Assembly: GCA_022801475.1 (NCBI GenBank)
Contig: JAAWSH010000034.1
Location: forward strand, 1 to 10,398
Direction of reading: 5' to 3'
DNA: 10,398 nt
Source of the DNA: Acutalibacter sp.
GTDB taxonomy: Bacteria > Bacillota > Clostridia > Oscillospirales > Acutalibacteraceae
Of the stretch, positions 1 to 6,101 are shown piece by piece. Both the position numbers and the translations under genes were made by a program. The notes below the pieces were generated by a model. That model saw only the letters and a list, made by a program, of their open reading frames with translations, was not told where the DNA came from and ran no database searches. Numbering within the stretch: position 1 is the first letter of the stretch; each line of letters begins with the position of its first letter.

Positions 1-93
1 AACAAAGGCCAGGGCGCAGTCCTTGACCACTGGGGAAGAAGGGGAGGCGTTTTTCACTCTTTGGGCGTATTCCTGCTGGGAGATGGTTTTCAT
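1..93 (-). CDS. spoVAC: Stage V sporulation protein AC (SpoVAC), N-terminal 31 codons only
   Basis: This is a partial gene that runs off the left edge. The visible N-terminus begins MKTISQQEYA and continues with a KNASPSSPVVKDCALAFV segment, which matches the conserved start of SpoVAC: a short basic cytoplasmic stretch with a K-x-A-S-P-x-S-P motif, leading into the first membrane helix. SpoVA proteins sit in the spore inner membrane; SpoVAC belongs to the channel that moves Ca-dipicolinic acid during sporulation and germination. The ATG at 93-91 follows a purine-rich GGAAAGGAA ribosome site at good spacing. A SigG-like promoter lies 40-70 bases upstream, as expected for a first gene; clostridial spoVA operons commonly start with spoVAC. 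The gene is functionally unrelated to the sugar locus beside it. Only 31 residues are visible, so the call rests on motif recognition. Confidence 0.72.
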   Translation of the reverse strand, partial: MKTISQQEYAQRVKNASPSSPVVKDCALAFV

Positions 94-131
94 GGGGAAT
101 TCCTTTCCTTTCCACTGAATGATCGTAACCT

Positions 132-160
132 TATCATACGCCGCTTTGCCAGGTTTATGC
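132..160 (-). promoter_or_regulatory. Putative SigG-type forespore promoter for spoVAC
   Basis: Read on the minus strand, GCATA (160-156) is followed after exactly 17 bases by TATGATA (138-132). The B. subtilis SigG consensus is roughly GHATR, 17-18 bases, CATDHTA, so the -35 fits and the -10 matches 6 of 7 positions. Transcription would start near 125, leaving a leader of about 30 bases before the spoVAC ATG. SigG control of spoVA genes is established in B. subtilis. The assignment here is by motif only. Confidence 0.5.
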
Positions 161-238
161 TTTTCCTCTCATTTTTCTCTGATCTTTTAGGGCGGTCTTT
201 CTCCCACAATTTTTTCCAGAGCCGGTTCAGCAAAAGAC

Positions 239-265
239 CAGGCTCCGGAGCGTCTCCAGAGCCTG
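239..265 (-). terminator. Hairpin terminator of the importer operon
   Basis: The arms CAGGCTC and GAGCCTG enclose a second stem GGAG/CTCC with one C-A mismatch and a 3-base CGT loop, giving about 12 base pairs. In the minus direction the stem is preceded by an A-run and followed by GGTCTTTT. It lies 50-80 bases past the solute-binding protein stop codon at 318-320. On the plus strand it is followed by TTTTT, so it could also stop transcription coming from the left, although no plus-strand gene is seen there. Confidence 0.72.
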
Positions 266-317
266 CCTTTTTAACTCTCTATATGTTTATTCCCCAAAAG
301 AACGTATTGCCAGGGGT

Positions 318-1952
318 TTAGTTCAGCTGCTCCGCCATCCACGCGTTCAGCTGAGAAAGGCCCATGGTCTCGGCCTGCTGGTACAAAGTGTCCAGGGCTG
401 CCTGGCATTCCTCCTCGGTCTGGGCAAAAATGGCTTTGTTGACCTCAGAGTAGCACATATCGTTCAAAGAGTTCCACAGGTTTTGCATGTCGCCCTCTGT
501 GGGGATGCACTTCTTCAGCTCGGACATCACCTTGGTGTGCTTCGACCCGTTGCGCAGGCGCTCGTAGTAGTCGATCTGGTCCGGGTCGGTAGCGGCCGCG
601 TCCATAAAGGAGTTCTCATCGCCCTGGTCGCCGAAGATCCACACGCCTACGCCGAAATCATTCTGCCGGATCTTTCCGTTGGCCAGGCCGTCCCGGTAAG
701 ACTGGGTGGTCATTACGCCGCCGTCCTCGGTGTATTCCCAGTGCACGCCCTCAATGCCCCAAGAGCCCAGCTTGCGGCCCTCTTCGCCACGGGCCCAGGA
801 CATGAACCGAATGGCACTCTCAGGGTCCTTGCAGTTTTTGGTGATAAAGGTGCCCGCCCAGCCAATGCCGGTATTTACACTGACCAGGGCGTTGTCGCCC
901 AGGTCGTGGGTCAGCAGCTTCCAGCGGTAGTCTGTGCCGGCTTCCTTGGCCGCCACATTAGAGGTCATCGCCTCGTCGGCGCTGCGAATCTGAATAAAGG
1001 TTTTGCCGCTGTTACGCACTTCACAGTACTTATCATAGCCATAGGTCATGGACTCGGGGGTGATCAGCCCCTCCCGGTAGAACCGGTTGAGAAGCTTGTA
1101 GTAGTCCTGAATGCCCTCCATGTTCAGGTAGTGGCAGGGCTTACCGTCCTTGTCATATCCCAGGCTGCCGCTGCCGTTAAGGCCCATCTGCTCCGCGAAG
1201 TACCACTGGTTGCCTTCCAGGGGCAGCAGGGGGATTACATCTGGATACTTCTCTTTGCAGGCCAGTAGGGCTTTTTCCACATCCTCAATGGAATTGAATT
1301 CCGGGGAGCCAATGTCTTCCCAAATATCCAGGCGGTAAGCCAGGCTGCGGGCTCCGCCAGAAATATAGGCTTCGCCTTTGTCAATGGATTCCTGGGAGGT
1401 GTAGGCGTTCAACAGGGCGTAATAGTTGCCATCCGCCGCGGTGTTGGCCTTAATGACCGTCTCATTGGCATGAATGTCCACACCTGTGCGCTCTACCAAC
1501 TCATTGTAGCTGTAGCATACGTCGGGGTCACTAAGCATTGCCTGGCGGCCTCCGTTCTCTACATAGACCAGGTCGGGCAGGTCGTCGGAATTGATCATCA
1601 GGGCAATCTCCTGGGGGTCGGTCTCCCGGGTCACGTTAAAGCTCATGTTGGTCAGCTCCGTAATCTTCTGAGAAACCTCGTCGGTGCCCCATTTGTCCAG
1701 CCAGAACCAGGGAATGTCGATGAATAGGTCCAGGGTAACCGGCTCGTCAAATAGTTTGCCGCCCTCGTTGGTTTCCTTGGGATCAGAGGCTTCGCTGCTC
1801 TCCTCATCCGCCTTGGAGGAAGGGGTGCTCTCCTCTTTGCCAGGGGAAGAACTGCTGGGATCCGAGGAGTTTTTTCCGCTGTCGCTGCCGCAGGCTGCCA
1901 GGCAGCCCAGCATCATGGCCAGTGCCAAAAGCAAGCATATCAGTTTTTTCAT
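318..1952 (-). CDS. ABC transporter solute-binding lipoprotein (extracellular sugar-binding protein, LplA-like)
   Basis: This 544-residue lipoprotein is the likely substrate-capture subunit of the importer encoded just upstream. The N-terminus is a lipoprotein signal: basic MKK, a hydrophobic Leu/Ala core and the lipobox LAAC with the lipidated Cys at residue 21. A Ser/Glu-rich flexible linker follows to about residue 60, then a family-1-type binding fold with the early aromatic segment DIPWFWLDKW. The length of about 540 residues is typical of the large LplA/YtcQ-type proteins that pair with LplB and LplC permeases. The reading frame stays open 116 codons further upstream, but that part overlaps the permease gene; the ATG at 1952 is chosen because it begins the signal peptide and follows AAAGGA about 10 bases upstream. 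It is the last gene of the operon, 74 bases after the second permease. The substrate is unproven; locus context suggests an oligosaccharide, possibly containing arabinose. Confidence 0.9.
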   Translation of the reverse strand: MKKLICLLLALAMMLGCLAACGSDSGKNSSDPSSSSPGKEESTPSSKADEESSEASDPKETNEGGKLFDEPVTLDLFIDIPWFWLDKWGTDEVSQKITELTNMSFNVTRETDPQEIALMINSDDLPDLVYVENGGRQAMLSDPDVCYSYNELVERTGVDIHANETVIKANTAADGNYYALLNAYTSQESIDKGEAYISGGARSLAYRLDIWEDIGSPEFNSIEDVEKALLACKEKYPDVIPLLPLEGNQWYFAEQMGLNGSGSLGYDKDGKPCHYLNMEGIQDYYKLLNRFYREGLITPESMTYGYDKYCEVRNSGKTFIQIRSADEAMTSNVAAKEAGTDYRWKLLTHDLGDNALVSVNTGIGWAGTFITKNCKDPESAIRFMSWARGEEGRKLGSWGIEGVHWEYTEDGGVMTTQSYRDGLANGKIRQNDFGVGVWIFGDQGDENSFMDAAATDPDQIDYYERLRNGSKHTKVMSELKKCIPTEGDMQNLWNSLNDMCYSEVNKAIFAQTEEECQAALDTLYQQAETMGLSQLNAWMAEQLN

Positions 1953-1997
1953 TTTAATTTCGTCCTTTCTCTTTACTTTGTTAATTGTTATGTGAAC

Positions 1998-2012
1998 CCG
2001 GCGCGCCGCCGG
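1998..2012 (-). promoter_or_regulatory. GC-rich hairpin between permease and binding-protein genes
   Basis: A perfect 6-bp stem, CCGGCG and CGCCGG, encloses a 3-base loop in the 74-base gap between the permease stop (2027) and the binding-protein ATG (1952). No U-run follows, so it is not a standard terminator. A stem here could protect the 3' end of the permease message or the 5' end of the binding-protein message after processing, a known way to make more binding protein than permease. That role is inference. Confidence 0.4.
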
Positions 2013-2026
2013 AAAACCACCTGAAT

Positions 2027-2992
2027 TTATCCCTTTACCGAGCCGATCATAACGCCCTTTACAAAGTACTTCTGCAAGAAGGGGTATACTGCCAAGATCG
2101 GCACCACGCCCAGCACCATGGCCGCCATTTGTAGTGACGTGGTGGTGCTTTCCATCGCCGAGGCCGCGTAACCGGCCGACTGTGCGTTGTCCATGGCTGC
2201 GGCGGCGGAAAACTTGTTGACAATCTGCATCATCATATAGGCCATGGGCCGCAGCTCGTCCTTGGTAATGTAGTACACCGAGTCCATCCAGGAGTTCCAC
2301 TGCCCCACCGCATAGAACAGCGCCACCGTGGCCAGGCTGGCCTTGGAGAGTGGCAGGGCGATTTGCAAAAACACCCGAATGTCTCCCGCGCCGTCCAGCC
2401 AGGCCGATTCGTACAGAGACCGGGGGATTGACTGGAAGAAGTTGACCAAAATCAGCATATAATACACCCCCAGCATGCCGGGAATCACGTAGACCCAGAA
2501 GGTATTGATCAGCCCCAGGTTCTTGATTACCGCATAGAAAGGGATAATGCCTCCCCCAAAATACATGGTGAAGATATACACCTTGTAATAGAAGCCCCGG
2601 AAAAGGATATTTTCAAAAGACAGGGCATAGGCCACCGCACTGGTGACAAACACACCCAAGAAGGTGCCCACCACCGTGCGGGCCACTGAGACAAACAGGG
2701 CGCGGCCCCAGCTGGCGTCGGAAAGCAGGGTGATAAAATTGTCCAAGGTGGGCCGCCGGGGGTAAAAGTACATGCCCCCCAGGGTAGAATCCATGCCGTT
2801 ATTAAAAGCCTGTATAATGACATAATAGAAAGGATAAACGGTCACCAGGATGACAAAGAGCATAACCACGGTCACAATGGTATCCATCACCCAGTCCTCC
2901 CGGGTACGCCGGCGCCGCCGGCGCTTGCCCAGGGTCTGCCCTGTATTCAGGACATTTTCAGCAGCGCCGGAACTGACAGACAGATCAGACAT
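2027..2992 (-). CDS. lplC: Carbohydrate ABC transporter permease, LplC/YtcP type (second permease)
   Basis: This 321-residue integral membrane protein is one half of the translocation pore. A basic cytoplasmic tail with K23 and six consecutive Arg (24-29) precedes the first helix at about 36-60; further hydrophobic helices lie near 100-125, 136-155, 165-187, 217-235 and 287-305. The permease EAA loop that docks the ATPase is at about 195-215 (ESAWLDGAGD, then IALPLS), with the conserved G and the I-x-LP end. The C-terminus has the usual LQKYFVKGVMIGSVKG ending. The ATG at 2992 is preferred because GAGGAG ends 8 bases upstream; an in-frame GTG at 2998 would lie only 2 bases from it. It starts 33 bases after the first permease and is clearly co-transcribed. 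No nucleotide-binding subunit is encoded in the operon. Confidence 0.93.
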   Translation of the reverse strand: MSDLSVSSGAAENVLNTGQTLGKRRRRRRTREDWVMDTIVTVVMLFVILVTVYPFYYVIIQAFNNGMDSTLGGMYFYPRRPTLDNFITLLSDASWGRALFVSVARTVVGTFLGVFVTSAVAYALSFENILFRGFYYKVYIFTMYFGGGIIPFYAVIKNLGLINTFWVYVIPGMLGVYYMLILVNFFQSIPRSLYESAWLDGAGDIRVFLQIALPLSKASLATVALFYAVGQWNSWMDSVYYITKDELRPMAYMMMQIVNKFSAAAAMDNAQSAGYAASAMESTTTSLQMAAMVLGVVPILAVYPFLQKYFVKGVMIGSVKG

Positions 2993-3025
2993 ACTCACAA
3001 CTCCTCTCGTTGGGATTGATGGGAT

Positions 3026-3967
3026 TTAGTAGATAGAAGCGCCTGTTATCTTACGGCTCAGCGCGTTGGAAGAAAACACCAGTATGACAGAAATCACCGA
3101 CTGCATCAGCCCCACCGCCGCGCCGTAGTCGAACCGGAAAGAGGCCATGCCCACTTTTAGCACATAGGAGTTAATGATCTCCGAATAGTCCCGGTTCAGG
3201 GTATTGCCCAGCATCATGGCCTGGTCCATATTGCCGTTCACCAGGCCCCCCAGGGACAGGATAAACATGATAATAATCGTGCCCTTAATACTGGGCAGGG
3301 TTACGTGCCAAATCCGCCGCAAGCGGCTGGCCCCGTCAATTTCCGCCGCTTCGTACAGGGTAGAGTCAATGCCCGATATGGCCGCTATGTAGATGATGGC
3401 ATTCCACCCCATCTCTTTCCACAGTTCCGTGCCCACGGCCAGACCCCAGTACTGCTTGCCGTCAAACAGAATACTTAGGGGTTCGCTAATCCACCCGGCC
3501 TTTAGTAGCAGTTCGTTTACCACGCCGTTTACCGAGCTGAACATGGTAAAGCACAGGCCCGAGACGATCACCCAGGAAATAAAGTGTGGCAGATAGCTGC
3601 ATGTCTGCACCACGCGCTTGAACTTGCTGGAGCGCACTTCGTTGAGCATGAGGGCAAAAAGGATGGGCACCGGGAAACAAACCAGCAGCTTTAAAGCCGA
3701 GAGCACGATGGTATTGCGGATATACATGCCGCTTAGGGGACTGGCGAAGAACTCGGCAAACCACTTAAAGCCCACCCACTCGCTGGTAAAGAAGCCCATC
3801 ACCCCAGAGGTAAGCTTATACCTCTTAAAAGCAATGATAATGCCCACCATGGGGATGTAAGCAAAGATCAACAGATAGATCAGCCCCAGAATCAAAATCA
3901 TGTGCAGGGCCCACTGCCGCTGGAAGCGTATTCCTTTGCTGATAGAACTGGTTTCCCTTGCTTTCAT
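3026..3967 (-). CDS. lplB: Carbohydrate ABC transporter permease, LplB type (first permease)
   Basis: This 313-residue membrane subunit forms the importer pore with the LplC-type partner. Hydrophobic helices lie near residues 22-47, 84-108, 127-147, 174-197, 228-245 and 283-301. The EAA loop is at about 206-225 (EAAEIDGASR followed by IWHVTLP), a textbook match to the EAA-G-I-LP motif that contacts the ATPase. The short N-terminus and the helix sequence YIPMVGIIIAFKRY are characteristic of LplB (COG4209) proteins, which handle complex oligosaccharides. The ATG at 3967 follows AGAGGTA about 8 bases upstream. It is the first gene of the leftward operon, behind a leader of roughly 127 bases and divergent from the sensor kinase gene. 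Placement beside YesM/YesN is typical of locally regulated importers. Substrate specificity cannot be read from the sequence. Confidence 0.94.
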   Translation of the reverse strand: MKARETSSISKGIRFQRQWALHMILILGLIYLLIFAYIPMVGIIIAFKRYKLTSGVMGFFTSEWVGFKWFAEFFASPLSGMYIRNTIVLSALKLLVCFPVPILFALMLNEVRSSKFKRVVQTCSYLPHFISWVIVSGLCFTMFSSVNGVVNELLLKAGWISEPLSILFDGKQYWGLAVGTELWKEMGWNAIIYIAAISGIDSTLYEAAEIDGASRLRRIWHVTLPSIKGTIIIMFILSLGGLVNGNMDQAMMLGNTLNRDYSEIINSYVLKVGMASFRFDYGAAVGLMQSVISVILVFSSNALSRKITGASIY

Positions 3968-3984
3968 ATTTTCTACCTCTCTTT

Positions 3985-3999
3985 CCGAATGGGATTCGG
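3985..3999 (-). promoter_or_regulatory. Hairpin just upstream of the lplB ribosome site
   Basis: CCGAAT and ATTCGG form a perfect 6-bp stem with a 3-base CCC loop in the lplB leader. The stem ends only a few bases before the AGAGGTA ribosome site at about 3973-3980. A stem in this position may stabilise the message or tune initiation. No ligand-binding fold was recognised, so a riboswitch is not claimed. Confidence 0.35.
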
Positions 4000-4100
4000 T
4001 TCACAGCCACGCCGCGCCCGGTCCTTTGTCTCCCGAACTCTTCCGTCCGGCCTCCCCGGGACCAACGGCGCTTTAGGCGTTCTTGCTTTCCTTTGCTGAT

Positions 4101-4106
4101 ATTATA
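4101..4106 (-). promoter_or_regulatory. Putative -10 box of the lplBC-SBP operon
   Basis: On the minus strand a perfect TATAAT lies at 4106-4101. At 17 bases upstream the -35 region (4129-4124) reads TTTTCT, a 3-of-6 match to TTGACA. A good -10 with a poor -35 is the usual shape of a promoter that depends on an activator, here plausibly YesN. Transcription would start near 4094. Confidence 0.45.
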
Positions 4107-4173
4107 TTTCAAACCCGAGAGAAAGAAAATGGCGATTTCCGTCAAGATTTATGACAAATATGGACAAGATATG

Positions 4174-4207
4174 AACTGGTTGTGAAATCAACTGGTTTAT
4201 TGAACCA
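4174..4207. promoter_or_regulatory. Candidate YesN operator: repeated AACTGGTT
   Basis: AACTGGTT occurs at 4174-4181 and again at 4190-4197, a direct repeat with a 16-base period. The second copy also pairs with AACCA at 4203-4207 to give TGGTT-N5-AACCA. AraC-type regulators with two helix-turn-helix units commonly bind tandem sites upstream of activated promoters; these lie about 80-105 bases upstream of the predicted lplB start. Assignment to YesN is inference from position. Confidence 0.35.
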
Positions 4208-4267
4208 TCCGGCAGAAAAACAGATTCAGTTTTACAGAAAAAAATCGCAAATTTCTTTCACAATCCA

Positions 4268-4297
4268 TTGACAATGATTTTCTTATAATATTATAAT
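4268..4297 (+). promoter_or_regulatory. SigA-type promoter of yesM-yesN
   Basis: TTGACA at 4268-4273 is followed after 18 bases by TATAAT at 4292-4297; both hexamers match the consensus exactly. Transcription would start near 4304, leaving an 85-base leader before the yesM ATG. The strength of the hexamers suggests constitutive production of the sensor and regulator, in contrast with the poor -35 of the divergent importer operon. Confidence 0.75.
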
Positions 4298-4388
4298 AAA
4301 TAAAAGAAACCGCTCCACCAAATGCGTCATCTGTGTGTAACTCACGGAAGCACGGAATGGCCCGGCCCCCTGAAAGGAGCCCCCTCCC

Positions 4389-6101
4389 ATGAAACTGGTC
4401 GAATATTTGCGCTCCCACCTTCTGTGGAAGATGCTCTTTTGGTTTGTGCTTCTCCTTTTGCTGCCCTGTCTTTTGCTGATGGGCGCCTATTTTGCCATAA
4501 ACAACTACTATTTCGCGCAAGAGACCGCCGAGCTGGAGCGTTCCGCCCTGATACAGTGCGCCGATTCTATTGAACAGGACATGGAAACCTGCGCCGAGGT
4601 ATTTCAGGTCATTCAGCGGCACAGCAGCTTTGTGCGCTTTCTAAACGGTAGATATACCACCCCCGCCCTTCAGCTGGCCGCTTATCACAGTGAGTTTTTT
4701 AATATGTTTTCCTATGCGAAAAGCTTTTCTCCCTATATTGAGAATGTACAGATCTATACCCTGCGTGACGGCCTGATCAGTATAGACGACGATGTATTGC
4801 CTATTTCTCAGCTGGAAGAGTACGCCTTAGACCGCCATACCACCTATGGCTTCTGGCGCTACCAGCCAGAGGAGGACCGCTATATCTACCGCAGGCTGTT
4901 GAGCAGCCTGTACGACTCTACCCCCGCGGGTGTGCTGGAGGTTATTTGCCACCCCACCCTGGTCGGCCACAAGCTTTTGCGGTTTTCAGAATCTGTCTCC
5001 CGCCCGGTATATGCTGTTTACAAGGGAAAAGCCTACCAGGCGGAAGGCGCGTCCCTGGTTCCCGCCCCTCTGCCGGAGACTTTTGAGGACAACCTCTGCC
5101 TAGAGCTTGCCGCCCTCTCCATAGAGCTGCGGGCAGACCGGCGCGTTCTCCAGCAGGAGGACCAGCACCCGGTAAACCTGCTCACAGTTACAGCCCTGGC
5201 GGGGGTGGGGGCTGTTATTGCCAGCAGCTGCCTTTTCTTCTTTTACATATTCCGGCTCTCCCGGCGCATTGTGCGGTTTTCCCGGTACATTTCCACCTCT
5301 TTCACCCAGATCCCCGGGGCCTATGCCGACCCCGGCCGGGACGAACTGAGCCTGGTGGTGAAAAACTTTAACCAAATGCTGGAGCAGAACAGCGACCTAA
5401 TCAACCAGATCAAGCTGGAAAAGCTGCTGCAAAACGAAATGGCCTACCGGGTGCTGCAAGCCCAGATTGACCCCCACTTTATCTATAACGCCCTGGAAAG
5501 CGTGCGCATGATGGCCGAGCTCCACGACGAGCCGGAGATTGCCGACGTAATCTTCTCCTTCAGCAAACTGATGCGCTACAGCTTTTCGGCCCATACCGGC
5601 CCCGCCACGGTGGAGTATGAGCTGGACATTGTCCGCCAATACCTGCGGGTGCAGAAGCTGCGCCTGGACGACCGGCTGCGGTATGACATCCTCTGCCCCC
5701 AGGAGCTGCTGGGCCTAAGCTGCCCCCAGTTTGTCCTACAGCCCCTGGTGGAAAACGCCATCAAATATGGCCGGGACCAGGCGCGCCCAGCCCTTTCCAT
5801 CACTGTGCGGCTGGGCAGCGAAAACGGCCTGCTGACCGCCGCTGTGGAAAATGACGGTGCGCCCCTGGATCCGGAAAAGCGGGAAAAAATCAACCGGCGG
5901 CTCAAAGAAGGCCTGGACCTTTCCGGCCTGTCCTCAGGCACTGGGGTGGGGCTGGACAGTATCAACACCCGGATGCGGTACCTGTTCCCAGAAAGCTTTT
6001 TTATGGAGCTTCTGCCCGGCCAAAACAGCGGCGTGCGGGTGATCATGACATGGAGACCCCAAAAGGGACAAGGAGGACACAGTGAAAATTCTGGTAGTTG
6101 A
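4389..6101 (+). CDS. yesM: Sensor histidine kinase, YesM type (two-component system)
   Basis: This 570-residue membrane sensor autophosphorylates and passes phosphate to the overlapping response regulator. A first helix (about 14-36) and a second (about 264-288) bracket an extracytoplasmic sensor of roughly 225 residues. A HAMP-like linker (about 289-345) leads to the His_kinase domain with the motif QAQIDPHFIYN, where His363 is the predicted phospho-acceptor. The ATPase domain has the N-box VENAIKYG (Asn456), the G1-like ENDG (487-490) and the G2 motif GTGVGL (517-522). Domain order and length are standard for YesM/LytS-type sugar sensors. The ATG at 4389 follows AAAGGAG by 9 bases. It is transcribed from the strong promoter at 4268-4297, divergent from the importer, which is its likely target. 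The signal is unknown, but context points to an extracellular glycan fragment, perhaps presented by the binding protein. Confidence 0.95.
   Translation: MKLVEYLRSHLLWKMLFWFVLLLLLPCLLLMGAYFAINNYYFAQETAELERSALIQCADSIEQDMETCAEVFQVIQRHSSFVRFLNGRYTTPALQLAAYHSEFFNMFSYAKSFSPYIENVQIYTLRDGLISIDDDVLPISQLEEYALDRHTTYGFWRYQPEEDRYIYRRLLSSLYDSTPAGVLEVICHPTLVGHKLLRFSESVSRPVYAVYKGKAYQAEGASLVPAPLPETFEDNLCLELAALSIELRADRRVLQQEDQHPVNLLTVTALAGVGAVIASSCLFFFYIFRLSRRIVRFSRYISTSFTQIPGAYADPGRDELSLVVKNFNQMLEQNSDLINQIKLEKLLQNEMAYRVLQAQIDPHFIYNALESVRMMAELHDEPEIADVIFSFSKLMRYSFSAHTGPATVEYELDIVRQYLRVQKLRLDDRLRYDILCPQELLGLSCPQFVLQPLVENAIKYGRDQARPALSITVRLGSENGLLTAAVENDGAPLDPEKREKINRRLKEGLDLSGLSSGTGVGLDSINTRMRYLFPESFFMELLPGQNSGVRVIMTWRPQKGQGGHSENSGS
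6071..6076 (+). promoter_or_regulatory. Ribosome-binding site deciding the GTG start of yesN
   Basis: AGGAGG lies inside the last codons of yesM and 5 bases before the GTG at 6082. It fixes the yesN start, which would otherwise be unclear because the codon is not ATG and the two genes overlap. Confidence 0.8.

Larger units (their letters stand above)
3968..4388. promoter_or_regulatory. Divergent control region between importer and yesMN
   Basis: This 421-base stretch without a gene separates the two operons. Its left third (3968-4094) is the GC-rich, hairpin-prone leader of lplB. Its middle (4095-4260) is AT-rich and repeat-rich, with the lplB -10 box, a GTCA-N7-TGAC palindrome at 4141-4155, TGACAA/GGACAA spaced 10 bases apart at 4152-4167, and a repeated AACTGGTT. 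Its right third holds a strong promoter for yesM and a leader of about 85 bases. No credible small ORF with a ribosome site was found in it. Confidence 0.7.

Noticed and set aside
483..1268. 261-codon plus-strand frame opposite the binding protein
   Set aside because: It is antisense to a clear gene, has no ribosome site or recognisable domain, and its residues are what a GC-rich reverse frame gives.
1953..2300. Upstream extension of the binding-protein frame to a 660-residue product
   Set aside because: The extra 116 codons overlap the permease gene, contain no signal peptide, and an internal ATG at 1952 has a ribosome site and a perfect lipoprotein signal.
3968..4094. Riboswitch in the structured lplB leader
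   Set aside because: Short hairpins are present, but no known riboswitch core or terminator/anti-terminator pair was recognised.
4140..4145. TTGACG on the minus strand as a -35 for lplB
   Set aside because: The TATAAT at 4106-4101 is about 33 bases away, and 17 bases downstream of TTGACG is TCTCTC, not a -10 box.
4302..4316. Possible catabolite-repression (cre) site overlapping the yesM start of transcription
   Set aside because: The central AANCG-like core is present, but the conserved T near the 5' end and the 3' C are missing, so the match is too weak.
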